From: Plantago ovata
Taxonomy: Eukaryota > Streptophyta > Magnoliopsida > Lamiales > Plantaginaceae
Length of the DNA: 64,000 nucleotides
Assembly (NCBI GenBank): GCA_028274465.1
Contig: CM051457.1
Coordinates: forward strand, 48,082,362-48,146,361
Direction: 5' to 3'
Shown: one piece after another, positions 46,470 to 58,137 of the stretch
Numbering within the stretch: the stretch's first letter is position 1
Layout: each line of letters starts with the position of its first letter
The notes under the pieces: generated by a model
The model's database searches: none
Told to the model about the DNA's origin: nothing
The model's input: the letters and a program-made list of their open reading frames with translations, nothing else
Position numbers and translations under genes: made by a program

Positions 46470-47664
46470 TGATGGACTGGTTTAGAACTTGTCAGATTCT
46501 AATTAATCAAATAAATTTGTATTTAGCCAAAGGCAATTCACAACTACAACGAAAACCGTAGTGTAGCAGTAAAATAACCTCGAGTGTCGATCTCTAAGGA
46601 CTATAACTAGCTTTATCTAATCTAACTTAAGAATATAAAATCAACAAACTACTTAGCAAAGGTTTTTCTTATCAGATAATGGAGGTTAGTCATAGTATGA
46701 TCATTCAAAGCATAGCAGGTTAATAATCATGCATGAAGTACCCGATCGTTTTGCATAGAGATCTTTGATCAATGAATTGTCCAATTGTGTTCGTTATAAT
46801 TCAACACTACGAATATAGAGGTTTTAGATAGATCAAAGAAATAAAGCAATAACTCGAAGTCTAATTCGCTTTACATCCATCAGCATAATTATTAACCCTT
46901 CGCTAAGAAATCACATACTATCACCAGCGATAAATTTAGCTACTCATAGATGACATGCAATCAACAGAAATCATAGCATGATTCAATGAAAACATGTTGA
47001 AAGAAAAATAAATATAAATAGAAAAACTGTAAGATACAATGTTACCGAAGGTCGTCAATCTCCGAAGAATCGCGATCTTACACGCTCCAAAACAATAAGA
47101 AAAAGTGTCTCCTATACTAAGAATCCCCAGAACAGGCTCTGGAGAATTCCTACCTAAAACTAATGAGAAAGGTGAGAGAAAAGGTCTGAGAAAGTATGAA
47201 AAACGGAGAAAACGGAGCAACTATATATAGGTATTCGGCAGGTGTGGGGCGAGTCGCCCCACACACCAGGCGAATCACCTGGTGTGGGGCGAATCGCCCC
47301 ACGTCCCGGGAGGTTCTGTCGGCTGGTTACGCGTTTTCGACGCGTTTTTGGATTTCTTTTCCTTTTCGGACTCGGTTTTTGCCTTCTAGTGACCTTTTAG
47401 CCTTCAGACTCGACCCCTAGACTTCAAATCCTATCCGGAATCTTCTAGATACTCCAAAAAGGCCTTCGGAACACCAATTCCTTGTCTACTTCAATATAAT
47501 TGCCCGGAAAACCTCGTTTTTCACCCAAAACCTGTAAAATACAAACTAAAGGGAAACGTGACACTATTCTAATAAAATGCACTAAAATATAGCTAAATTA
47601 ACATAGAGGATATCTAAATTGGTGAAAAAAGACTCGAATGAAAGTGTAAAATACACGTTCATCA
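46470..47664 (-). repeat. LTR in right palindrome arm, 1195 bp
   Basis: Mirror copy of the LTR at 45177-46379. Its primer-binding site lies at 46450-46466 and matches tRNA-Asp perfectly. Outer flank GGCGGACCGTGG is Tat-2 antisense-gene sequence. Confidence 0.85.
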
Positions 47665-49573
47665 GGCGGACCGTGGCGACCTCGGGTTCCGTAAAGCGTA
47701 TAGCAACTTCTGGATCCGAAAATGAGGATCCGATACAGCCGTCCGTAATCACCATATCTGAAGACAAATATGCTCCATCATGACTCAAGGAGGGAGGTCT
47801 AGGGTCATCAGGAAAGTCCTCGGGAGCGGTAGCAACCCGCGAAGAAGAAGGACCGGGAAATGTAAACGGCAAGGTTACTAGAGCATTACTTGAACTCTCG
47901 GCAAGAGTATCGTCAGTGGGGAAGCCATCAGGCGAAGATGAAAGGATCGAGATTGGTTCCGGACGCAACACGTACTCATTCGAAGGAACCCCGCCCATGG
48001 AAAAATCAGCCTGAATCATTGATAATTGCCGATTATCCACACCAAGAGGAGGAACGCCCAAAGACCGGCGAACGACGTTCAGCTCTAACCAAGTCGCGGC
48101 CTTTCTCGGGTACTCCAGCGGAAAAGGGGGAACTCGCACTGAGTCGTGACCCATAAGGGAAGGGTTTGCCTTAAAAGCCCCCTTATTCAACTCAAATAGC
48201 TATTTGGCCTCATCCATCACATGATCAAACCAAAACTCTGCAAGGGAGCTAAGTTATGGGGCGAAGAAGAAAGCATGGGAAAATGATAAAGAAAAGATCA
48301 TTGAAGAACGGGGCTTACCAAATTCACCTATTCCCTGAGGCCCAAGATAGACGGGATAGGAACGATCACAAGCGCCCGCAAGAAATGGGAGGGGTTGAAG
48401 GATCAATCCATCGAAATGATACTTTTCAGGGCGACCAGCACTAAACTCCCTCTTCATTTCCCCAACTACGGGAGTTTCATATCTCGCCGTGAAATTGAGA
48501 TTATCGCCCGAGCAAAATACCGTCTTTACATGGTCATAAAACTTCCTCCTTCTGTTCTCTGATACACCAGTGGGAAGTTTATATCTGACATAGAAGAACC
48601 TCCTCAGAAATATGATCTCCTCAACCACCGGGGCATCCAGAATGAAGTTCAACTTCTCACTCCTAAAGGCGAAGTAATACATACATGGGATTTTCACGGC
48701 AGGACGAACGATGAAGAACTGGCGAAAATCAACGATGGTATAGATCTTCTGCTTATGGGGCAAGAAAGCACAAAGACAAACCAGAAAACCCCAGCCACGG
48801 GGAGTCAATTGGGCAGGCGACAAGTCAAGGCAATCCAAGACATCCCAGAAAACGGAATTAAAAGGCAGGCGGAGGCCACGTAGTAATGACTTCTCAAAAA
48901 CTGGAATATAATTAGGAGGGAAGTTGTAAAAGGTATTACCCTTTGAAGGGATGATAATCTCCAGATCATCCAGAATCTCATACTTCCTGCGGAGCTCTGG
49001 AATATCGTCCGCCGTTAGAACGAATTGAGTAGTAGGTATCAACCACCTACATTCTTCTCACCTTCCAGGTCACAAAGTTGAACGAAGCTCAAAGGGACGT
49101 GATACATGATCAAGTCTTCACGACTGCAACCAGGAGGGATACCAGTTAAAGCAGAGACCCTAGGAGGGGTTTGGGGGTCAGATGCACGCGGACGCCCTGA
49201 AAAAGGAAAAACAAGGGTCACATATGACAAGAAATCATGAATTTATCTGGAAACCAGAGGAGCATTCGGGAAAGCAAACAGACGAGTAAGAGACGCATCA
49301 TCCCCCTCCTCGTTAGGATCAGGATGATACGAGAAAAAGGAGGCCTCTTGAGAAGAGAGGCCAGGAGCAGGCCTGCAAAAAGAAAAAACAGTCATTAAAG
49401 GAGTAAGCAAGAAAAATGAATAAGGATGAATGAGGAATGGAGACTTACTCATGACAGGAACTACCAACCCCAAGGAGATTGAGTATTGAATCTTGGCCAC
49501 AATCCAATCCACGACCAATCGATTGGCTACTACCAGAACCACGACGACCACCTCTACCACGTCGACCAGCCAT
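47665..49573 (-). pseudogene. Tat-2 antisense gene, decayed, Transposase_28-like
   Basis: Exons can be traced on the - strand: ATG at 49573 (MAGRRGRGGRRGSGSS) to donor GA/GTAAG at 49448, then from acceptor TTTGCAG near 49375, a third from TTTTTCAG near 49201, and a long one from about 49042 to a GTAAG donor near 48316. The long exon carries the same domain as the Tat-1 gene (TFYNFPPNY, LRGLRLPF, FFYVRYKLP, LQPLPFLAG). The next exon (from about 48235) has an in-frame TAG near 48200 and continues to 47665, where an Athila-like LTR interrupts it. Confidence 0.7.
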
Positions 49574-50370
49574 ATCACTCAAGGAATCAAAAAATGCAGA
49601 AAGCACAGGAGGAGCCAAAAATGAAATTTTGAAAGAAGAAGAAAAATGCTACAGGGAGAAGATGACTTCTAAAGGGAGAAACGAAAAGAGGAAGGGCCAA
49701 GGACAGGGAGAAACTAATTGACAACAAAAAGGGAAGTTGAAGTCGAAAAGACTATACAGCGCTAAAGAAAGGTGACGTCAGATAGCCATAACTTACGAGT
49801 AGAATCTCATCCACTACTTTATGAGTCATCGAACGGTTGAGGATTACTTGAGTCCAACAAAGGGAAAAAGCAATCATGAGGCGGCAATATCGGCGATAAG
49901 CTCTTGACACGTGTCAGCAAGGCTAAACCCTAAAACCACAAAAAAGAAAACTTTAGCAAAGCTTCCTTGGGAAGCATTACCTGGAAGGCTGAAGAACAAA
50001 GATCAGAGGATAAGATCGAGAATCAACATTGGATCTGAGAAGAGCAGATCTCCGGAGAGAAATGACAAAAGGCACTTGGAAAAGGAAGCAAAAAGATCTA
50101 CCACAAACAGCTCAACTACCAGAACTTCGTCATCGACCTTCGGAACTTCATCAACGACTACAAGACCCACCTTGCATTGAGAATCATCTCCAAAGGTACT
50201 GCATTAGCATGCATTCACGACATACATCCTCATCATTTACAGTTGTTTCTTCTTGAAAAAATAAAAAGCTCGAGCTTCGTCTTTTAAAAGGTTTCTTGTG
50301 TCTTTAATTTACTGCATTGCATAATTTGCACGACATCATTCTAGCATTAGCAGCACTACATTACCCTCCG
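49574..50370. other. Upstream region of the Tat-2 antisense gene
   Basis: No convincing ORF. A G-box (CACGTG inside TGACACGTGTCAG, 49908-49913) corresponds in type and place to the two G-boxes in front of the Tat-1 antisense gene. Confidence 0.5.
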
Positions 50371-50637
50371 GGATGTTGTTTGTTAAGCCTACAGGCCCAT
50401 TTCTCTTCTTCGTCTGCGGATCTACGTCTTCGGGATGACGGCTGATTAAGCCTAGAGGCCCAACTTCATGGGGATGACGGTTGATTAAGCCTAGAGTCCC
50501 CAGCATGATGGCCAAGAGCTTGAATGCCCATTTTAGGGATGACGTTCAGAAGCCATGATGACGGTAATGGCCTACCGTAATGGGATGACAGCCATAAGCC
50601 TAGATGCCAAATGGATGACGATAATGAACCTAAACGC
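50371..50637 (+). repeat. Degenerate short repeats, GGGATGACGG...TTAAGCCTAGAGGCCC type
   Basis: About six or seven imperfect units of 30-50 bases with the cores GGGATGACGG and AAGCCTAGAGGCCC lie next to the start of the recognisable Tat-2 LTR. They may belong to its U3 end. Confidence 0.6.
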
Positions 50638-51296
50638 CCTTACACGATCATTGGGCCACGTCCATGACTGTCAAGGTATAGCGTACCAACCACATATGTG
50701 TGTGGACAGTTGGCAAACTATTGTGATGGCAATGACATGCGCTCCTCTGAGGTCTATAAAAGGAGTGGTTCTCATAGAGAAATCTAAGGTGGAAAACACA
50801 TTAGGGCAACACTCTCAAGAACTTCACTTCACATGTACAGTCTTGAGTCTTCTTGGTGGGGAGCTCAAGGCAACAACAAGAGTTCCTCTTGGAAATATAT
50901 CCTTCATCACTGTTATATTCACTGCACTCACCATCACCAGTCACAGACACACACTTCTCCATATTCACAAGGTCGGCCCTCAACCACCTTCAAGTAAAGT
51001 CTTCCTAGCCGGTTTGACCACACGGAAGACCGAGCAACACATGCACACACCCCCCCACAGGTAGATATTGCTCGAGAAAGGACGATTGGAGCTCAGGCCA
51101 GGAACCAGAAGAGCGGGGAGTCACACTTTAAGATTCTGAGGTCAGACGAGGCGAGGCGGCTGAGGTCAGAAAGACAGGACGAGACGACATCCGGAGAGAA
51201 GATCTAACCTCCATCAGCTCTATCCACCAGAGTCACGGAAAGCGAGTTATTGGTCATTATTTGTTTTATCTCCCAAGGGAAAATCACGTCCCATCA
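50555..51296 (+). repeat. Tat-2 3' LTR (left boundary uncertain)
   Basis: From 50638 on it matches the solo LTR at 52058-52717, and from 50926 on the 5' LTR pieces at 29012 and 33061. TATA TATAAAAG at 50755-50762. It ends CCCATCA at 51296. The left end is placed at a TGATG (50555) only by analogy with the solo LTR. Confidence 0.6.
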
Positions 51297-51660
51297 CTAA
51301 TCAACCATCATCAATTATAAATTAAGACACAGTTAATTAACTTGATTTGTTTGGTTTGTACGCCTGCATTGCTTTCAACTTATGCTTGGAATTGAACCGA
51401 GCCTTAAGCCGAAGTCATGAAAGCTATATTTACTATGGATCTCCAATTAAGACCAAACCTTTTTGAAAATAAATACAAATTAATTATCCAAGTTTTTTTA
51501 TGGAAATTTCGGTATGCAACTTAACGCTAAAACACAGATATGGGCATATCTGGACTTAAACGCATCCATCAACTAACGAAGCAGACGCTGCGGCTGCGAA
51601 AGAGGCGGTACCGCCCAACCATGACATTAGGGCGGATGCGAGAGGCGGCGGAATTAGGAT
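51297..51660. other. Host DNA between Tat-2 and the solo LTR
   Basis: AT-rich and without repeats seen elsewhere in the window, except for GCGGATGCGAGAGG (51631-51644), which also occurs right of the solo LTR. I see no gene. Confidence 0.4.
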
Positions 51661-52717
51661 TGATGTTACTAAAATATGTCCAGTCTCGTCGTAGTCCGTC
51701 AACATGCGAATTAGGGCGACTCGAACTCTCCGGAGTACTAAGAAACTGTGAGGATGATTCCGATGCGAGTGACGATATACCAAGTGGTCGCTCCCCCGAG
51801 TAAATTGGCACATCCGGAACCATGCACCTTCAGGTTCCTAATACGTCCAGGACCAAGAGTCTATGGGAATTGCCTGTAAAGGTCCTAAGGGCTAGGGACA
51901 TAACGGCACATGCCGGAGACCGTAGAGTTGCATGCTTCCGGCATGCTATATCTGAGGTCTAATACTTATGTATACGGGAGACCACGATAAAGCATCCAGA
52001 TGTGTCACTCACAACTAACCGCATAACACAAGTCGATAAGATCAAGGCATATATTTATCCTTACACGATCATTGGGCCACGTCCATGACTGTCAAGGTAT
52101 AGCCTACCAACCACATATGTGTGTGGACACTTGGCGAATTGTTGTGATGGCAACGACATGCGCTCCTCTTGGGTCTATAAAAGGAGTGTTTCCCATAGAG
52201 AAAGCTAAGGTGGAAAACACATTAGGGCAACACTCTCGAGAACTTCACTTCACAAGTACAGTCTTGAGTCTTCTTGGTGGGAACCTCAAGGCAACAACAA
52301 GAGTTCATCTTGGAAAATATATCCTTCATCACTGTTATACTCACTAAACACACAACCACACTTCATGTACACGCACTCCATCATATTCACAAGGTTGGCC
52401 CTCAACCACCTTCAAGTAAAGTCTTTTCAACTGGTTTGACGGCAGACCGGGCAACACATGCACACCCCCCCCCCCAGACAGGTTGATATCGCTTGAAGAG
52501 GACGATCGGTGGTCAGGCTTGGCACAAGGAGAGCGTGGAGTCAAACAAGAAGATTTGGTGGTCCGACAGCGGCAAGGAAGCTCACGTTCTGAGGCATAGA
52601 CGAGACGGCACCCGACGGGAAGATGTTGTCTCGATCAACTCCAGCCACTAGGGTCGCGGAGGGCGAGTTATAGGTCATTATCTGTTTTATCTCCCAAGGA
52701 AAAATCACGTCCCATCA
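51661..52717 (+). repeat. Solo LTR of Tat-2 type, 1057 bp
   Basis: It starts TGATGTTACT and ends CCCATCA, giving TGATG/CATCA terminal inversion. Flanks are AGGAT (51656-51660) and AGGAG (52718-52722), a target duplication with one mismatch. TATA TATAAAAG at 52176-52183 and a C run at 52467-52477. No primer site or internal sequence is attached. Confidence 0.75.
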
Positions 52718-52865
52718 AGGAGTAGTTGCGGCGGATGCGAGAGGTGGCGTCCGTGAGGGAGTCAGGGCGGTAGAAGGCGGATCGGTCGAGGAGTTCGAGC
52801 CATGGGCGGCGTTGCGTGAAGCCGTGGCAGATGGTGGAGGTGAGGCGGAGAGGATAATGTCTCTG
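52718..52865 (-). pseudogene. PRA1-like (prenylated Rab acceptor) gene fragment
   Basis: The - strand frame from about 52865 down to 52718 reads QRRPWLELLDRSAFYRPDSLTDATSRIRRN. This resembles the conserved stretch (RPW-E-D-SAF-P-S--DA-SR-R-N) just before the membrane segments of plant PRA1 family proteins. An in-frame TGA lies upstream with no ATG after it, and the frame meets the solo LTR, so this is a fragment. The family assignment is from memory of the motif only. Confidence 0.5.
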
Positions 52866-54176
52866 AGTACGTAATTTTGGGGTTCATGAATGGGTAGAAT
52901 GTTTTTTTAATTTGGGAATGAGGAGATGTAAGTCACGCATTTCTTATTTTTTAAGTTTGATAATTAAAGTTTATGAAACATTGAAATCGAGTCCCAAAAG
53001 TTTCTTGTTTGGATAGGTAAGAAAGTGTGTAATGTTAATTTGCAAGAACTATCAGTTGAGGGACTACTTTCTCCAATTTACACCGGGACCACTAGGGGGA
53101 CAAAAAATATTTCATTGCAGTACAAAGGTTTGGGTGATTTGAAAAATTTTCCAAATTTTGTAAACTTTAAATTGTCCCTATGTGTGATGTAAGTAAAAGG
53201 GACATGCATCACCTAACTGTAATTAATCTGAAGTTAAACTTGAGGGACTATGAAGGCAACAAACAAGGGGGGACAAAAATGGTTTCAATCCATTTTGGTG
53301 ATGGGAGAATGTAATAGGGAAAAATGTAATAAGTCCGGGCTAGTTGCATATACCCCAATCATGTCACCACATCTTGCAAATACAAGAGTCTCCTTTCCCG
53401 TGTGGCATTTTGCATAAAAATGTTACAATTGACCATGACACCCACAACCAAAAGTCTAATTTGCCCCTAATTATGGGACCACTTATTTATTTTTGTCCCA
53501 CATTTGTCTCCTTCACACCCAACATTTTAATTATAGTTGCAATAAACCATACACTTTCGTCAATTAACATTACAAGTCCCCCTTTCCATTCACACTTGAA
53601 CACACAAGAAAACACAAAAAGATGTGTATGTTCCATACACATAAATGTGTATATGTGTATGTTTCATACACATAAACACATTCCATGTTTATGTGTCTGA
53701 CACAGAAACATAAACACAAAACATCATGTGAAAAATATTATTTCCAATTGCTTCCAATTTCATTGAAAAGAAATTAAAAACTAAAATAATTTGTTTTCCT
53801 AAAAATTAATATTATGTTCTTCTAAAAAAAAAAATACGAAGTAATAAAATAAAGGGACAGATTAGGCTGTAATCTTTTCTGTTAATCTTCTTCTACTTGT
53901 TCTCTACATTAATTCTCCACCGAACAAGAGACTCTCCTTTTTCCTCCTTGCACAAAACACTCTTCTTCTCCTTGTCCTTCTTCTTCTTCTTTTCTTTTTG
54001 ATTCTTTTATATTCGATTCTTGTTCTTCTTTATCATCAAAACTACATATACATACATCCGTACATATCTTTTTCTGGAATATGATTCACAAAAAAAAAAA
54101 AAAAAAAAAAAAGAAGAAGAAGAAGTGAAAAACAGATCTGAAATCGAGCTTCAAGAAAGCTCCTGATCGGAGCTTT
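52866..54176. other. Host intergenic DNA with hairpins and a 5' UTR-like end
   Basis: No ORF of note. Two small hairpins, TGTGTATG-3 nt-CATACACA, lie at 53623-53641 and 53654-53672, followed by an imperfect longer one at 53686-53717. From about 53900 a CT-rich tract, an A run (54089-54112) and GAAGAA repeats look like the leader of a plant gene on +. Element G inserted right after it. Confidence 0.4.
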
Positions 54177-55357
54177 TGATGAATGTGTATTTTACACTTT
54201 CATTTGAGTCTTTTTCACCTATTTTAGCTATCCTCTATGTTAATTTAGCTATATTTTAGTGCATTTTATTAGAATAGTGTCACGTTTCCCTTTAGTTATT
54301 ATTTTACAGGTTTTGGTTGAAAAACGAGGATTTCCGGGCAATTATATTTAAATTGACAAGGAATTGGTGTTCCAGAAGCCTAATTGGAGTATCTGAAGGT
54401 TTCCGGATAGGATTTGAAGTCTAGGGATCGAATCTGGAGGTTAGAAGGCCACTAGAAGTCAGAAACCGAGTCCGAAAAGGGGAAGAAATCCAAAAACGCG
54501 TAAATTCCCGAAAAATACTCCCGGGCGAATCGCCCGGGATGTGGGGCGAATCGCCCCACACCAGGCGACTCGCCCGGTGTGTGGGGCCCTTCACCCCACA
54601 CTATTTCGAGGCCTGTATATAGTTGCTCAGTTTTTCTCCGAATTTCATACTTTTCCAGACCTATTCTCTCACCTTTCTCTGTAGTTTTAGGTAGGAACTT
54701 CCCAGAGCCTGTTCTGGGGGTTCATAGCTTAAGAGATACTTTTTCATAGCAGTTTGGAGCTTGTAAGATCGCGATTCTTCAGAGACTGACAACCTTCGGT
54801 AACATTGTATCTTACAGTTTTCTACTTATTTTTATATATCTTTCAACATGTTTTCTTCTATGATTTCTGTTGATTGCATGACAACTATGAGTAGCTAAAC
54901 TTCTCGTTGGTGATAGTATGTGAATTCTTAGCGAAGGGTTGATAATTATGATAATGGCTATATCGCGCATTATACTCCGTGTTATTGCTTTATTTCTTTG
55001 ATCTCTCTAAATCTATATCTTCGTATTGTTGATTAATTATTGCACACAATTGGACAATTCATTGATCAAAGATCTCCATGCAAGACAGAGGAATTTATGC
55101 ATGATTATTAACCCGTTATGCTTTGAAGGACCATACTCTCACCAATCTCCATTATCTGTTAAGAAAAACCTTTGCTAAACCGTCTGCTGTTTTTATACTC
55201 TAAATTAGATTAGATAAAGCTAGTTATAGTCCTTAGAGATCGACACTCGAGGTTATTCTACTGCTACACTACGGTTTTCGTTGTAGTTGTGAATTGCCTT
55301 TGGCTAAATAACAAATTTATTTGATAATCCGGAACTGACAATCCCGCGCGATCATCA
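54177..55357 (+). repeat. Element G 5' LTR, 1181 bp
   Basis: TGATGAATG to GCGCGATCATCA. GC-palindrome cluster 54528-54600. It is closest in sequence to the LTRs of A and B. The insertion point directly follows a host inverted repeat (54156-54176). Confidence 0.87.
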
Positions 55358-55360
55358 AAT

Positions 55361-55377
55361 TGGCGCCGTTGCCGGGG
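55361..55377 (+). other. Primer-binding site, tRNA-Asp type (element G)
   Basis: TGGCGCCGTTGCCGGGG, three bases after the LTR; perfect match to the tRNA-Asp complement. Confidence 0.87.
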
Positions 55378-55504
55378 ACTATACTCCTTTTTTCTGTTTA
55401 ATTTGTTTATATTTTCAGCATTCAATTCCTAGTTCTAGTAGTTTTAGTTTTCCTTTTTAATCTCTTTCTCTGACACTGCTTTCCTAGTCTGTTACAGATA
55501 ATGT

Positions 55505-56901
55505 ATGCCACATACACGATCTAGGGGAACACCGCTTGCTAATTCAATTGCTGAGATCGACAGAGTCTACCACCAAATAAGGCGACTACTTCAAAGGCAT
55601 GGGCTAGAGGAAATAGAGGATACATATTTCTCTGAATCTCTACATAGTCTTTTCAAGGAAATCGACGGAATGGCAGAAGCTAGACCACTGAAAGCATGGG
55701 TTCAACCCTCCAAGGATCGTATGAGGGGGCCGGCGATTGTTCTTTCGTCCGCAACTCGAGATCTGGAAATCAAGAACCACGCATTCCAAAACCTTCCGAG
55801 GTTCTATGGCTTAGCAAGGGAAGATGTGATGGGGTACTCTCACGATATCGATGATTTCGTCAACCAACTCCAACGACCCGGAGCTGAAATAACAACGGAT
55901 GAGTTGAGGATGAAGGTTTTTGCTATGGGGCTTGGCGACAGAGCCAAGTCATGGTTGAGTTCTCTACCATCAGGCTAGCTGGACACTTGGGAGAAGGTTT
56001 TTTCAGCTTTCATGGAAAAATACTTCCCCCACACCTTGACTACCGCGCTCAAAGCGCAAATCACTGGATTCAAACAGGACTATGATGAGACCATCTACAC
56101 CGCGCTTGAGAGGTTCCAAGATCTCACGAACAAGTGCCCTCACCATGGTTTTGAGCTTTCTGACCTAGTCCAACACTTCTACAATGGACTAAACTTCGAG
56201 AACCAACAAGTGGTGGATTTCCAATGCCGAGGCAATATTTGCGAGGAAACCGCAGAAGCCGTCTGGGCAGTTTTCGAAAGGCTTGCTAAGGGTTCGCAGT
56301 TCAAGGACCCAAGGGCAATGGTTAGGAGACGTGGACCTGAAGCTCCACCGACTCAAGAAGCCCCTATGTATAGGGGGAATGGGGATCAATTCGAGTGCTT
56401 TACCAACGAATTGAAACAAGTCCTCAAGAGCGCCACTGAAACAACTGTTTCAAACGAAGTTTGCCGAATATGCATGAACTATGCACATGGAGCTCATATG
56501 TGTAGATCGGAGCTTGCATATGATGATGGCAACTGGGCTCAAGGAGGCGAAGAGGAAGCCTTTGCTACGGAGTTTGGTACTCAAGAGGCTAGCTACGGAC
56601 AAGATGGTAGGAATCCTCGAGGTGGATTTTGGAGAAGAGGGTTCTGAAACAATCAAGGATATGCACCGGATAGATAAACTTATGGCCCTAACCAAGACCG
56701 TAGTAGGCTTAACTATGGTAACGATCACTGCGAAAACCCCGCTCCGAAAGAGCCACCGAAGTCGAAGTCAGCTCAACTGATGGAGAACTTGCAAAAGATG
56801 GTTGATCACACCCAAAGTTTTCTCAAATGTTATGAAGAAGATTTTGAGAAGACTAGAGCAAGACTGGATAGGTTGGAAGAGAGCACTAGGCTTGCCCAAC
56901 A
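55505..56901 (+). pseudogene. Element G gag, two nonsense codons, cut by an inverted LTR
   Basis: ATG at 55505 (MPHTRSRGTPL). A TAG replaces the Ser codon TCG at 55976-55978. A TGA replaces an Arg codon (CGA in E) at 56645-56647, the change expected from deamination of methylated C. The CCHC knuckle is intact (CRICMNYAHGAHMC). The frame is cut within the coiled-coil segment (ESTRLAQQ) at 56901. Confidence 0.83.
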
Positions 56902-58137
56902 AAAACCGTAGTGTAGTAGTAGAATGACTCGAGTGTCGTTCTCTCAGGACTATAACTAGCTTTATCAAATCTAATTTAGAATATAAAAACATCAAACAGA
57001 TAGCAAAGAGGTTTCTAGCAGATAATGGAGATTGGTGATAGTATGATTCTTCTTAGCATAACGGGTCGATAATCATGCATAAATTACTCGGTCTTGCATA
57101 GAGATCTTTGAATCAATCTAGTGTCCTGTTGCAATTATTAAGCACTACAAAGATAATTGGTCTGACAAGTCAATCACTATTGTCCTAATGTGTTCCGTAA
57201 TTATTCAACACTACGAAGATACACTCGCGAACAGGTCGACGTGGGTCAAAATTGTGCATAATAATTAATACAACATACGAGAATTTAGGCTGTGCCTGAT
57301 CAACGAAATAAAGCAATGACACGGAGTATAATGCGCGATATAGCCATTAGCATGATTACCTTCCCTTCGCTAAAAATTCACATACTACCACCAACGATAA
57401 GTTTAGCTACTCATAATACGCATGCAATCAACAGAAATCATAGAAAAAAACATGTTGAAAGAATATAATAAAATAAGTAGAATAAAACTGTAAGATACAA
57501 AGTTACCGAAAGTTGTCAATCTCCGGATGATTGCGATCCTAGGAGCTCCAAACTGCTATGAAAAAGAGTCCCCTAAGCTACGGACCCCCAGAACAGGCTC
57601 TGGGAAGTCCCTACCTAAAACTACAGAGAGAGGTGAGAAAGTAGGTCTGGAAATATATGATTTTCGGAGAAAACTGAGCAACTATATATAGGTCTCGAAT
57701 TATTGTGGGGCGGTTCGCCCCACACGCCCGGCGGTTCGCCCGGTGTGGGGCGGTTCGCCCCAGCTCCGCGGCGGTTCGCCCGGCGGTTTTTTCGCGGAAT
57801 TCCACGTTTTCGACGCGGTTTTGGATTTCTTCCCCTTTTCGGACTCGGTTTCTGACTTCTAGTGGCCTTCTAACCTCCAGATTCGACCCCTAGACTCCAA
57901 ATCCTATCCGGAAACCTTCAGATACTCCAAATAGGCTTCTGGAACACCAATTCCTTGTCAACTTCAATATAATTGCCCGGAAATCTTCGAATTTCAACCA
58001 AAACTTGTAAAATAAAATCTAAAGGGAAACGTGACACTATTCTAATAAAATGCACTAAAATATAGCTAAATTAACATAGAGGATAGCTAAAATAGGTGAA
58101 AAAGACTCGAATGGAAGTGTTAAATACACATTCATCA
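56902..58137 (-). repeat. Inverted LTR fragment inside element G
   Basis: A - strand LTR from its start (58137) to about 80 bases before its outer end (56902, AAAACCGTAGTG). GC-palindrome cluster 57703-57785. Directly right of it lies GAGACCCGAAGG of gag-protease, so 58138-58142 (GAGAC) is probably its target duplication. Confidence 0.83.

Larger units (their letters stand above)
44917..47925. repeat. Large inverted repeat: arms 44917-46400 and 46450-47925
   Basis: Each arm holds about 260 bases of the Tat-2 antisense gene, a complete LTR, and a primer-binding site. The arms are mirror images around a loop of about 50 bases (46401-46449). By eye they differ at only a few percent of positions (for example TAATGACCC against TGATGACCC, and AGTACATCA against AGTCCATCA). 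The shared LTR end, TTCTAAACCAGTnCATCA, is found in no other copy here, showing that one arm is a copy of the other. Confidence 0.88.
29012..51296 (+). mobile_element. Tat-2: older Tat-type element, remains spread around later insertions
   Basis: 5' LTR pieces (29012-29283, 33061-33171), primer site, a decayed leader (to 34467), the antisense gene (47665-49573) and the 3' LTR (ending 51296) follow in the order of a + strand Tat element. No gag-pol domain remains between 34467 and 47665. That the two ends belong to one element is inferred from LTR similarity and order. Confidence 0.6.
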
